In this document: positions 46,113 through 54,677 of the stretch, piece by piece
Position numbering within the stretch: the first letter of the stretch is position 1
Layout of the letters: the number at the start of each line of letters is the position of its first letter
NCBI GenBank assembly: GCA_020350725.1
Contig: CP070719.1
Coordinates: forward strand, 1,531,431 to 1,595,430
Direction: 5' to 3'
Source: a bacterium
GTDB lineage: Bacteria; BMS3Abin14
DNA length: 64,000 nt
The notes under the pieces: model-generated
What the model was told of the DNA's origin: nothing
What the model saw: the letters and a program-made list of their open reading frames with translations, nothing else
Database searches by the model: none
Made by a program: the position numbers and the translations under genes

Positions 46113-46706
46113 ATGAACAGGAAAGGATGCGGCCTGGGCCTTGTCGTAATTCTGGTGATTGCAGGAATAGCCGCCGTTCCGGGCAGCGCCACGGCGCAGG
46201 TCTGGAAGACGCATGAGGTTTACGCCAAGGGCGGTGAGACTAAATTCAAGGACTTCAGCGTCAACGATACGTCCGACTCCTATCCGATCATGGTGGTCAA
46301 TGGGGACCCTGAGGGAAAGAGGCGTATCGCCAGTGCCAAGGTCATCATAGAGAACAGTTCCGGTAGCCACATCGTCTACGACCAGAGCGACTTTAACCAC
46401 AAGGGCCTGAAGAGTTCCAAATCGGCGTCTTACCGTACCTATTCGACGGCTATGGGGGACGGTGTCATCGTCAAGGGAAGCAACAGGCTGATCGTGCAGG
46501 CCAACGGGAACGCAGACGCCCACATCACGGTGTCGATCAGTGTGCCTGGCGGCATCTCGAATAATTCATATGGCTTTGGTGATTGCGACGGCGATGGGGC
46601 CAATTCATATTACCAGTATCCGAGGGGGCCGGACAGCCCGAATATGTATTATGGATCCTTCAGGAACAGCCCGTGGCAAAGCTGTGAATTCATTGTAATC
46701 AGATAA
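46113..46706 (+). CDS. Exported protein of unknown function
   Basis: 197 residues with a clear signal peptide (MNRKGCGLGLVVILVIAGIA, cleavage near ATA at residue 28). The mature part is rich in Ser, Asn, Gly and Asp, looks all-beta (AKVIIENSSGS; NRLIVQANGNADAHITVSISV) and has two cysteines near the end (FGDCDGDG, WQSCEFIVIR) that could form a disulfide. The ATG at 46113 is preceded by a perfect AAGGAGGT, and a terminator follows, so it is a monocistronic and probably well-expressed gene. No family recognised. Confidence 0.75.
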   Translation: MNRKGCGLGLVVILVIAGIAAVPGSATAQVWKTHEVYAKGGETKFKDFSVNDTSDSYPIMVVNGDPEGKRRIASAKVIIENSSGSHIVYDQSDFNHKGLKSSKSASYRTYSTAMGDGVIVKGSNRLIVQANGNADAHITVSISVPGGISNNSYGFGDCDGDGANSYYQYPRGPDSPNMYYGSFRNSPWQSCEFIVIR

Positions 46707-46747
46707 GATTAAATACCTTTGACAAAGGCCAAGTTTCATCACAGAAT

Positions 46748-46775
46748 GGGCGTCCCATCAGGGGCGCCTGTTTTT
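46748..46775 (+). terminator. Terminator after the exported protein
   Basis: GGGCGTCCC (46748-46756), ATCA loop, GGGGCGCCT (46761-46769), then G and five T. Nine pairs including two G-T wobbles. Confidence 0.8.
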
Positions 46776-46825
46776 CTCTTTTGAAGGGGATATTTGTCGG
46801 TTTACCCAAAGGGACGGAGTGCTTT

Positions 46826-47206
46826 ATGAAGAAGGAGGTTATCTTCACGGAAAGAGCCCCGGAGGCCATCGGACCCTACAGTCAGGGTATCGCGATGGGT
46901 GATCTCATCTTCACGGCGGGCCAGATTCCCCTGGACCCTGAAACCGGCTGGCTTGTCGAGGGGGACATCATCGTTCAGGCCAAGAGGGTCTTAAGCAACG
47001 TGGCGTCCGTTCTGGAGGAGGCGGGCAGCGGCCTCGAACGAATCCTGAGGCTGGATGTCTATATGACCGATCTGGGACAGTTCAAGGCCGTCAACGAATA
47101 TCTGTCCGGAGTGTTCACTGATGATCCGCCCGCAAGGGTGACGGTGGAGGTGGCCGGACTGCCCATGGGAGCGGAGATCGAGATAGCTGCTATAGCCTCA
47201 AGATAG
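46826..47206 (+). CDS. ridA: RidA family enamine/imine deaminase
   Basis: 126 residues. APEAIGPYSQGI, TAGQIPLDP and the C-terminal PARVTVEVAGLPMGAEIEI with the catalytic arginine identify RidA, which hydrolyses reactive 2-aminoacrylate-type enamines. GGACGGAG precedes the ATG at 46826 by 7 bp. It is convergent with rpmB. Confidence 0.95.
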   Translation: MKKEVIFTERAPEAIGPYSQGIAMGDLIFTAGQIPLDPETGWLVEGDIIVQAKRVLSNVASVLEEAGSGLERILRLDVYMTDLGQFKAVNEYLSGVFTDDPPARVTVEVAGLPMGAEIEIAAIASR

Positions 47207-47257
47207 AGACAGCTCCCGCGACTCAATGCCCACCTCCCGAGAAAATACCCCCCTGAT

Positions 47258-47281
47258 AAAAAAGACCTCGTAATGAGGTCC
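47258..47281 (-). terminator. Terminator of rpmB
   Basis: Read on the minus strand: GACCTC (47280-47275), ATTAC loop, GAGGTC (47269-47264), then six T (47263-47258). It lies about 100 bp after the rpmB stop. Confidence 0.75.
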
Positions 47282-47383
47282 TTGGATTTCAACTTGAAAT
47301 TTTCCCCCTGTGACCGGGGTGTTCTTAAGGTGAGGACGAGGGGAGGTACCCGGGATCTAGACCCTGGACACTTGACACGGTCC

Positions 47384-47578
47384 TCATACCGCCTTCTCAA
47401 AGTTGGCGGTGCGGATGCACCTGGTGCACACGGTGGCCCTGCGGACGGTCCCGTTCTCTTCCCGGATCCTGACTTTCTGAAGGTTCGGCAGGAATCTTCT
47501 CTTCGTTTTGTTGTTGGCGTGGCTGATGTTATATCCCACCATGGGTTTCTTTCCACATATTTCACATGTCCGGGACAT
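47384..47578 (-). CDS. rpmB: 50S ribosomal protein L28, zinc-binding form
   Basis: 64 residues. Two cysteine pairs, CEIC near the N-terminus and CTRC near the C-terminus, mark the zinc-containing C+ form of L28; [19 protein letters not shown] is the family core. AGGAGG lies about 6 bp upstream of the ATG. Under zinc-responsive control, C+ forms are often paired with C- paralogues; none is visible here. Confidence 0.96.
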   Translation of the reverse strand: MSRTCEICGKKPMVGYNISHANNKTKRRFLPNLQKVRIREENGTVRRATVCTRCIRTANFEKAV

Positions 47579-47716
47579 GATCGCCTCCTCGTAAAAACAC
47601 CTTTATAATTCTTGCGGTCAAAGACTTGGATTGCTAACATAATCCCAGGGAAATTGCAAGGCCCTCGGGGCCATGGTGGGTCGATGGCCCCCATGAAATG
47701 AAGGAGAGTGGTTGAC

Positions 47717-47926
47717 ATGGCCAAGATAACGAAAGATATGACGTTCAACGAGGTCCTCCGGGCATACCCCGATACCATAAAAGTCCTGAGGAAACTCAAT
47801 ATGCAGTGTTTCGGTTGTCTGGGAGCGGAAGCCGAATCCATCGAGTACGGCGCTATCGCACATGGCGTTGATCTCGAATCACTCCTGCAGCAACTCAACG
47901 AAGCTGTCGGTCAGGACGAAGGCTAG
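47717..47926 (+). CDS. DUF1858 domain protein (redox-disulfide type)
   Basis: 69 residues from ATG 47717 (AAGGAGAG eight bases upstream). DMTFNEVLRAYPDTIKVLRKL and the CFGC motif followed by GAEAESIEYGAIAHG match DUF1858, the domain associated with hybrid-cluster proteins and thought to hold a redox disulfide. It ends 19 bp before the recG start. Confidence 0.85.
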   Translation: MAKITKDMTFNEVLRAYPDTIKVLRKLNMQCFGCLGAEAESIEYGAIAHGVDLESLLQQLNEAVGQDEG

Positions 47927-47945
47927 GATATATCAACCGGAGGTG

Positions 47946-50030
47946 ATGGACCACACCCCCTCGGCGACTCCTCTCACGGCCCTCAAGGGCGTGGGAGACA
48001 AGGTAGCCCGGAAACTGGAATCTCTTGGAATTGGGGTGGTCGAGGACCTGCCCTTTTTCCTCCCCCGAGCCTATCAGGACAGGACACACCCTCAGCCCAT
48101 AACATCGCTCTTACCGGGGACCGTAGCGACGGTTCGGGGACAGGTTCTGTCGTTGCGTGAGAGACGCTACCGAAGAAGGGTGACCCTGGAGATGATGGTA
48201 TCCGACGGCCGGGGCGTTCTGATCGTCAAGTGGTTCCACTTCAGCAGATGGTTAAAGCGCAATCTCGAGCAGAGGTTCCCGGTCGGTGGGGAGATCCTCG
48301 CTACCGGCAGGACGGATTCCTACGCAGGGGTTCTGGAGATGCATCATCCCGATCTGGCGGAGGTCGATGAAGACGGAGGAGAGGGTATCGTACCCATATA
48401 CCCCCTCACCGAGGGAGTGACCCAACGGCAGATGAGGACGATCGTGGCGAGGGCCCTGGAAAGGACCCTCGAAAAGATCCATGACCCTCTTCCGGAAAGG
48501 ACCCTCCAACGGCACCGTCTTCCCGATCTCCGAAACGCTCTCATGGGTGTTCACAGGCCACCGGCCGGCAGCGACGTTGAAGCACTTAACGGGGGTGACA
48601 GTCCCTGTCACAGGCGCCTGAAGTTCGGAGAGCTCTTCTTCTTCCAGCTCGGTGTTCTCCACAGAAAGCATGTTCTGGAATCCTGCCGTGCGGTCTCCCT
48701 CCCGGCGGATACCTCCCTTGAGAGTTCCTTCCTGAGATCCCTGCCTTTTACTCTCACCTCTGCCCAGAGAAGGGTCCTGGATGAGATCGGAAGGGATCTG
48801 GAGAAGGAGGTGCCCATGCATCGTCTTCTCCAGGGAGATGTGGGTTCGGGCAAGACCCTCGTCGCTTTTATGGCCATGCTGCGGGCCGCCGCGTCAGGCC
48901 GCCAGGCCGTCCTCATGGCGCCGACGGAGATCCTCGCGGAGCAGCACTTCAGGAACATGGTCATCTGGTCGGATGGTTTCGGAGTCGGTATCCACCTGAT
49001 CACCGGCGGCGTCACGGGGGACCAGAGAAGGGAGGCACTGCTTCGGGCGCGGGAGGAGGGGCCGGCCATCTTTGTCGGGACCCATGCGCTGATCCAGGAA
49101 GGGGTGTCCTTCCGGTCCCTCGCCCTTGCGGTGGTTGACGAACAGCATCGTTTCGGTGTCATGCAAAGGCTGACACTTCGGGATAAGGGCCGATCGCCCC
49201 ATTTTCTTGTCATGACGGCCACACCGATCCCCAGAAGCATGGGTATGGTTCTCTATGGGGATCTCGATATCTCGACCATCGACGAGCTTCCCCCGGGACG
49301 GAAAACGGTGGTCACCCAGATCCTGGGGGAATCGGACAGGGCCAAGCTCCATCTGTCCATTGCCAAAGAGGTAAAGGAGGGCCGGCAGGTCTACATCGTC
49401 TATCCCCTCGTGGAGGAAACGGATCGTTCAGCGCTCCTGGCCGCAAGGGAGATGGCGGAAAAGTACCGGGATAAGATCTTTCCCAACATGAGGATCGGCC
49501 TGCTGACGGGAAGAATGCCTCCAAGGGAAAAAGAGGAGGTCATGGGCGCCTTCCGCGAGGGACATTACCAGGTTCTAGTGGCCACCACGGTTATCGAGGT
49601 CGGTGTGGACGTGCCCAACGCCACCCTCATGGTTGTCGAGCATGCAGAGAGGTTCGGTCTGTTTCAACTCCATCAGCTCCGGGGCAGGGTCGGCAGGGGA
49701 GGGCATCAGTCGAGGTGCATCCTGATGACGGGTCCTCAGATTTCGGGGGAGGCGATGGAGAGGCTGCAGGCCATGGCGAGGACTGAGTCCGGTTTCGAGA
49801 TCGCCGAGGAGGATCTCCGCATCCGGGGTCCGGGTGATTTCCTGGGGACCCGGCAGTCCGGAATGCCCGACTTTCGTTACGCCCATCCCCTGGTTGACAG
49901 GGATCTCCTCGCTGACGCGAGGGAGGAGGCCGACAGGGTCCTCGCCGAGGGGGCCCAGATACCGGCTCCCCTCGCGAAAGAGGTGGAGAGAATTTGGGCC
50001 GGGCGGCTGAATGTCGCAGTGTCAGGGTAG
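47946..50030 (+). CDS. recG: ATP-dependent DNA helicase RecG
   Basis: Rewinds stalled forks and branched DNA. 694 residues: the wedge OB domain (VATVRGQVLSLRERRYRRR), Walker A GDVGSGKT, DEQH box (VVDEQHRFGV), motif III TATPIPRS, and HAERFGLFQLHQLRGRVGRG. The ATG at 47946 is used, but its GGAGGT lies only two bases away; a start further upstream would overlap the DUF1858 gene. Family identity is certain, the exact start is not. Confidence 0.95.
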   Translation: MDHTPSATPLTALKGVGDKVARKLESLGIGVVEDLPFFLPRAYQDRTHPQPITSLLPGTVATVRGQVLSLRERRYRRRVTLEMMVSDGRGVLIVKWFHFSRWLKRNLEQRFPVGGEILATGRTDSYAGVLEMHHPDLAEVDEDGGEGIVPIYPLTEGVTQRQMRTIVARALERTLEKIHDPLPERTLQRHRLPDLRNALMGVHRPPAGSDVEALNGGDSPCHRRLKFGELFFFQLGVLHRKHVLESCRAVSLPADTSLESSFLRSLPFTLTSAQRRVLDEIGRDLEKEVPMHRLLQGDVGSGKTLVAFMAMLRAAASGRQAVLMAPTEILAEQHFRNMVIWSDGFGVGIHLITGGVTGDQRREALLRAREEGPAIFVGTHALIQEGVSFRSLALAVVDEQHRFGVMQRLTLRDKGRSPHFLVMTATPIPRSMGMVLYGDLDISTIDELPPGRKTVVTQILGESDRAKLHLSIAKEVKEGRQVYIVYPLVEETDRSALLAAREMAEKYRDKIFPNMRIGLLTGRMPPREKEEVMGAFREGHYQVLVATTVIEVGVDVPNATLMVVEHAERFGLFQLHQLRGRVGRGGHQSRCILMTGPQISGEAMERLQAMARTESGFEIAEEDLRIRGPGDFLGTRQSGMPDFRYAHPLVDRDLLADAREEADRVLAEGAQIPAPLAKEVERIWAGRLNVAVSG

Positions 50031-50356
50031 AGCTTTATCAACAGGTTATTTTATGGGATAGTTGGCATCGGAATTTCCTCGGGCTCTTGCCTCGAGCGGG
50101 GGTATAAATCCTGCCATAATCGACAATAAATGCTGTAACTATTTGAAATATATAAATTATGGGTAATGCCTAAAAGTTGTGCAATCTGGATGAAACCGCG
50201 ATAAGTGATGTTTCGACCCGTTCTTTTCACAGGGTATTCCACGACCTATCCACAATTTCTGTGGAAAAGAAAAAGGAACCCTTATTTTCCAGCAGTTTAT
50301 GCCCTGCGGTAGGTCCTGGATGAATGTCAGAGGATGAAAACAGGAAAGGAGAGAAG
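50031..50356. other. AT-rich spacer recG-ndk with DnaA-box-like 9-mers
   Basis: No gene. TTATCAACA (50035-50043), CTATCCACA (50246-50254) and, on the other strand, TTTTCCACA (50268-50260) each match the DnaA box in eight of nine places; the last two form an inverted repeat with TCCACA/TGTGGA ends. Between them 50125-50170 is notably AT-rich. The sequence may instead hold the ndk promoter and an operator. No divergent gene order is present here, which weighs against a replication origin. Confidence 0.4.
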
Positions 50357-50785
50357 ATGCCAGGCATTGAGAGAACCCTGTCGATCGTTAAGCCCGACGG
50401 AGTGGAAAAGGGAGTCATCGGCGATGTCCTCACCAGGTTCGAGAGGGCAGGCCTGAAGATCGTGGCCGCCAGGATGGTACAGCTTTCGGTCTCTGAGGCG
50501 GGCGGCTTCTATACAGTGCACAGGGAGCGACCCTTCTACGGGGAACTGAAGGAATACATGGCATCCGGCCCTATCCTCGTACTGGTGCTGGAGGGGGAGA
50601 ACGCCGTAACCATGACCAGGGAGATCATGGGGGCCACGGATCCCCGTGAGGCCGCTCCCGGCACGATTCGGGCCGATCATGCGGAGAGCATTGAGAGGAA
50701 TGTCGTTCACGGTTCCGATTCGCCGGAATCGGCGGCCTTCGAGATCCCTTACTTCTTCCCGGAGATTGAGGTCTATTCCTATTGA
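50357..50785 (+). CDS. ndk: Nucleoside diphosphate kinase
   Basis: 142 residues. [18 protein letters not shown] at the N-terminus and the phosphorylated histidine in [12 protein letters not shown] are diagnostic. AAGGAGAG precedes the ATG at 50357; an in-frame start 33 bp upstream adds an unconserved charged stretch. Equilibrates nucleoside triphosphates. Followed by rlmN, a common pair. Confidence 0.97.
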   Translation: MPGIERTLSIVKPDGVEKGVIGDVLTRFERAGLKIVAARMVQLSVSEAGGFYTVHRERPFYGELKEYMASGPILVLVLEGENAVTMTREIMGATDPREAAPGTIRADHAESIERNVVHGSDSPESAAFEIPYFFPEIEVYSY

Positions 50786-50938
50786 AAGGGTTACAGCAGT
50801 CAGGTTACCGATGGTCAGAACACGGAAGGATGACCATATACGCAGAGATAGATCCGGTCTCAGGCAAAGACCTCCATCGTCGCCTGCTATTGCCCGGGAC
50901 GGATGACTGGTGTCCTTCGGGATACTGAATGACTTATG

Positions 50939-51988
50939 ATGAAACGGAACTTCTTCGACCTGAAATTGAGTGACCTGTCGGGGGTCCTCTCCGACATGGA
51001 CCCGAAACCCTTCCGCCTCGGCCAGGTCCTCCGTTGGGCCTATGTCATGGGCGCAGACGGGTTCGATCTCATGACGGACATGCCCAAGGACCTGAGGGAT
51101 AAGCTCGACGAAGTCCTCGACCTGAGTCCCATGGCCGTCCTCGATGAACTTAGGTCCCGGGACGGTAGCGTGAAATGGCTTTACGGCCTTCACGACGGCG
51201 AGCTGGTGGAGTCGGTCATGATCCGGGAGGAGGGTCACAATACCTTATGCGTGTCCACCCAGGCGGGCTGCGGCATGGGATGCACCTTCTGTGAAACCGC
51301 AACCGTCGGTCTGAGGAGAAACCTCTCCCTGGGAGAGATCACGGCCCAGGTGGCCTACGCCATTCGAACCCTGGAGGGCCGAAACAGGCTCAGGAACCTC
51401 GTGTTTATGGGCATGGGCGAGCCCCTGAAGAACCTCGACGCCCTCGTCCCGGCCCTTGAGAACATCCTCGACCCCTCAGGCTTCGACTACAGCCCCAGGA
51501 GGGTAACCGTCTCCACATGCGGTTGGGTTCCCGGGATCGTTCGTCTGGCCAAGGAAGGCCTGGGTGTGAACCTCGCCATCTCTCTGAATGCGCCCGATGA
51601 TTCCATTCGGGACCTTCTCATGCCGGTCAACAGGAAATATCCCCTCGCTCAACTGATGGAGGCAGTCCGGGCCTATCCCCTTAGGCCGCGCCAGCGGATC
51701 ACTTTCGAGTACGTCATCATCGGCGGGATCAACGACAGTGACGAACACGCCCTGAAGGTCGCCGGGCTTCTCAGAGGCATACCCAGCAAGATCAATCTGA
51801 TATCCTACAACGAGACCTCCGCCCGGTTCAGAAAGCCGGAGGAGGGGCGAATAGAGGGTTTTCAGAGGGTTCTCCTGTCCCGGGGTTGTCTGGCGACCAT
51901 TCGCCGGAGCAGGGGTGAGGAGATCGGTGCCGCATGCGGTCAACTCAGAGCCCTTTCCAAAGGAACGGTCCATGCCGGAGAAAAATAA
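50939..51988 (+). CDS. rlmN: Dual-specificity 23S rRNA/tRNA adenine-C2 methyltransferase RlmN
   Basis: 349 residues of the radical-SAM family. The cluster motif CGMGCTFCETA (CxxxCxxC), GMGEPLKN and the C-terminal catalytic cysteine in IGAACGQL are visible; the second cysteine is in VSTCGWVPGI. Two ATGs, 50936 and 50939, are adjacent. Its end overlaps the rpoH-like gene by 17 bp. Confidence 0.96.
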   Translation: MKRNFFDLKLSDLSGVLSDMDPKPFRLGQVLRWAYVMGADGFDLMTDMPKDLRDKLDEVLDLSPMAVLDELRSRDGSVKWLYGLHDGELVESVMIREEGHNTLCVSTQAGCGMGCTFCETATVGLRRNLSLGEITAQVAYAIRTLEGRNRLRNLVFMGMGEPLKNLDALVPALENILDPSGFDYSPRRVTVSTCGWVPGIVRLAKEGLGVNLAISLNAPDDSIRDLLMPVNRKYPLAQLMEAVRAYPLRPRQRITFEYVIIGGINDSDEHALKVAGLLRGIPSKINLISYNETSARFRKPEEGRIEGFQRVLLSRGCLATIRRSRGEEIGAACGQLRALSKGTVHAGEK

Positions 51989-52979
51989 GAAAAGGGCACG
52001 GAAGCCCGATCCCAAGAGGCCCGACAAGGTCGTCGAACCCGACGAGATCCTCACCGATGACACCGTTACGGAAGGCTCGGACGAGATAGCCGTTGATGGC
52101 CGGGAGGAATCGACTGTCAGCCGAAAGCCCGTTGCCTACGACCCCATCGGCGCCTATTACCAGGAAATCAGACACTACCCGGTTCTGACCAGGGAGGAAG
52201 AGAAGGAATTGGCCATCAGCTACCTTGAGGATGGCGAGGTTGACGCAGCCTACAGCCTGGTCACCTCAAACCTTCGCCTTGTCATCAAGATCGCCATGGA
52301 GTACCGGCGCCTCTGGAAGGAGATCGTCGATCTGATCCAGGAGGGGAACGTCGGCCTCATGCAGGCTGTCAAGAAATACGACCCCTATCGCGGCGTCCGC
52401 TTCTCCTCCTATGCAGCATGGTGGATCCGGGCCTACATCATAAGATACATCATGAACAACACCAGAATGGTTAAGATCGGAACGACCCAGGCCCAGCGGA
52501 CCCTCTATTTTCAGATGGGACGGGAAAGAGAGCGGCTCAGGCGGATGGGGATCGAGCCCGACAGCAAGGCCATTGCCAAATCCCTGAGCGTCAAGGAGTC
52601 GGAAGTGGAAGAGATGGCAAAGCGTTTGCGGGGGGGCGACGTATCCCTGGACGCGACGCTGGGGGGTATGGACAGCGATTTTACCCTTCTCGAAGCCCTT
52701 CCGGCTCCCCAGCCGGGCGCCGACGAGATCGTGGCAGACGCACAGGCCAGGAGCGTGTACCTCGAGAAACTGGCCGAATATGTGGCGGGACTTTCGGAAA
52801 GGGACAAAAAGATCTTCACTTCCCGGTGGATGAGGGACGACCCGCTCACCCTCCAGGAGATCGGGGAGCAGTTGGGCGTCACTCGGGAGAGGGTTCGTCA
52901 GCTGGAGGCAAGAATTCTGAAGAACCTGAGAAAGCACCTTGAGGGAGAGGGACTCAGTGCGGAAGACTTTTTCGCATAG
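51972..52979 (+). CDS. rpoH: RNA polymerase sigma factor of the RpoH type
   Basis: 335 residues. A charged 60-residue N-terminal extension rich in Lys/Asp precedes region 1.2 (DPIGAYYQEIRHYPVLTREEE), region 2 (LVTSNLRLVIKIAMEY, FSSYAAWWIRAYI), the RpoH-like QRTLYFQMGRERERL just after region 2.4 and the region 4 helix-turn-helix (TLQEIGEQLGVTRERVRQLEARIL). The stretch after region 2 suggests sigma-32 rather than RpoD or RpoS. AAAGGA is 8 bp before ATG 51972. It overlaps htrA by 23 bp. RpoH identity is likely but RpoD-family relatives cannot be fully excluded. Confidence 0.85.
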   Translation: MPEKNKKRARKPDPKRPDKVVEPDEILTDDTVTEGSDEIAVDGREESTVSRKPVAYDPIGAYYQEIRHYPVLTREEEKELAISYLEDGEVDAAYSLVTSNLRLVIKIAMEYRRLWKEIVDLIQEGNVGLMQAVKKYDPYRGVRFSSYAAWWIRAYIIRYIMNNTRMVKIGTTQAQRTLYFQMGRERERLRRMGIEPDSKAIAKSLSVKESEVEEMAKRLRGGDVSLDATLGGMDSDFTLLEALPAPQPGADEIVADAQARSVYLEKLAEYVAGLSERDKKIFTSRWMRDDPLTLQEIGEQLGVTRERVRQLEARILKNLRKHLEGEGLSAEDFFA

Positions 52980-54432
52980 GGCCATTACAGGGCAGAGGGC
53001 CGCCTTTCAAATCCTGGTCCTGGCCGGAGCGTTCCTGCTCGGGGTATCTATCAACGGCCAGACGTGGGCCGACGACTTGGCATCCCTCCGGGAAACCAGT
53101 GACGCTTTCGTGCAGATCAGCAGAAAGGTCACGCCTTCTGTGGTGAATATCAAGACCTTCCGAAAGGTCGGGGGCCGGGGATATGACCTCAGCGACAGGG
53201 TTTTCGGCGACATGCTCGAGCCCTTCAGAGAATTCTTCGGCCGGGATTTTACCGAAAGGTTTTTCGGTACTCCCGATGAAAGAATGGTCCAGCAGGGCCT
53301 CGGATCGGGAGTCATCGTCAGGGACGAAGGAGTCATCCTGACGAACAACCACGTGATCCGAGGTGCGGATGAGATCCTCGTGACCCTCGGAGACAGGACG
53401 GAGCTCAAAGCCCGGGTGATCGGGAGCGATCCCAGGACCGACATCGCTGTCCTCAGGCTTCCGGAGGGAACCTATCCTTCCGCCGTGCTCGGCGACTCGG
53501 ACGCCATCGAGGTCGGTGAGTGGGTGATCGCCATCGGAAACCCCTTCGGCCTCGGTCAGAGCGTCACCGTGGGGGTGGTGAGCGCCAAGGGGAGAGCCAA
53601 CGTGGGTGTGGCGGACCTGGAGGATTTTATCCAGACGGACGCAGCCATCAACCCGGGCAACAGCGGCGGCCCGCTGATCGATCTGGACGGCAGGATTGTG
53701 GGTATCAACACGGCCATTTTCAGCCGCAGTGGAGGATATCAGGGAATCGGTTTCGCCGTACCCGTCAATATGGCCAGGGCCGTCATGAAGAGTCTCCTCA
53801 AGACCGGCCGAATCGTCCGTTCGGACCTCGGGATAAGGGTTCAGGGTGCCACGGAAGCTCTCCTCACCGCCCTCGGGGCTGGCCGCACCAGCGGCGTGAT
53901 CGTCAGTGAGGTCATCCCCCAGGGGGTCGGTGATGAGGCGGGTATCCTCAGGGGCGATCTGATCACCCGAATCAAGGGCCGGGAGATCCGGGACACCGAT
54001 TCCTACTACCGTATCGTCAGCCTGCTTCCCATAGGGGAGGAGGTGCCGGTGGTGGTCATGCGGGACGGACTTCCATTGACGGTTATGGTCAAGGTGGGAG
54101 AACTACCCTCCCGTCCCCAGGACACGTCCATTAGACTGCGAACGGCCCTGGGTTTCTCCGTCGAGGAGCTCACCGAGGAAAATGCGGAGAGGTTGGGGTA
54201 CCGGTACGACAGCGGGGTCCTGATAACCAGGGTTGTGCGGATGGGTCAGGCTGACCGGTCCGGCCTTGAGCCGGGGGATCTCATCATCGGTTTGAACGAC
54301 GCCCGGTCTCCCGACCTGGATACCTTCCGTGAGTTGTTCGAGGGCATTGACTGGGGAGAAGAAGTCAGATTGGTCGTCAAGAGGGCCGGCAGGACCTTCA
54401 CGGTGACCATGGTCCTCAGGCAGGAGGGTTAG
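52957..54432 (+). CDS. degP: HtrA/DegP-type periplasmic serine protease
   Basis: 491 residues. A signal segment (FQILVLAGAFLLGVSI) is followed by a trypsin-like domain with catalytic His (TNNHVIRGAD), Asp (DPRTDIAVLRL) and Ser (NPGNSGGPLI), then two PDZ domains. GTG at 52957, with GGAGAGG six bases upstream, is preferred to a TTG 18 bp earlier. The start lies inside the end of the rpoH-like gene, so stress sigma factor and envelope protease are probably made together. DegP, DegQ and DegS-like roles are not distinguishable beyond the two-PDZ layout. Confidence 0.93.
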   Translation: MRKTFSHRAITGQRAAFQILVLAGAFLLGVSINGQTWADDLASLRETSDAFVQISRKVTPSVVNIKTFRKVGGRGYDLSDRVFGDMLEPFREFFGRDFTERFFGTPDERMVQQGLGSGVIVRDEGVILTNNHVIRGADEILVTLGDRTELKARVIGSDPRTDIAVLRLPEGTYPSAVLGDSDAIEVGEWVIAIGNPFGLGQSVTVGVVSAKGRANVGVADLEDFIQTDAAINPGNSGGPLIDLDGRIVGINTAIFSRSGGYQGIGFAVPVNMARAVMKSLLKTGRIVRSDLGIRVQGATEALLTALGAGRTSGVIVSEVIPQGVGDEAGILRGDLITRIKGREIRDTDSYYRIVSLLPIGEEVPVVVMRDGLPLTVMVKVGELPSRPQDTSIRLRTALGFSVEELTEENAERLGYRYDSGVLITRVVRMGQADRSGLEPGDLIIGLNDARSPDLDTFRELFEGIDWGEEVRLVVKRAGRTFTVTMVLRQEG

Positions 54433-54540
54433 GGCCAACGACCGAGGCCGGAAGGGTCCAGCGCCCAGAGACCGGAGAGGGCTCTGGACATGGCGGTACG
54501 AGGATGCGGGGACAAGGGGATGAACAGACAGGAGAAAGAG

Positions 54541-54642
54541 TTCCATATTCCATGTTTCAAACGTGGCCTGGCAACCGGGAACGGGAGATTGAGCACCATC
54601 CTCCTGGAATCTGGACCGGGTGTCCGGATAGTGGAGTGTGGA
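54541..54642. repeat. Mirrored arms in the degP-ABC spacer
   Basis: TTCCATATTCCA (54541-54552) is answered by TGGAGTGTGGAA (54631-54642), ten of twelve pairs. A second hairpin, CCAGAG/CTCTGG, lies earlier in the spacer. No gene is visible from 54433 to 54677. Confidence 0.5.
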
Positions 54643-54677
54643 ATTCGGATTAAAATGAGCAGAGGACCTGACTCTTC

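Noticed and set aside
50031-50356. Chromosomal origin of replication.
   Set aside because: Both neighbouring genes run in the same direction, no dnaA, dnaN, gidA or parAB is nearby and only three imperfect boxes are present; kept only as a weak candidate site.
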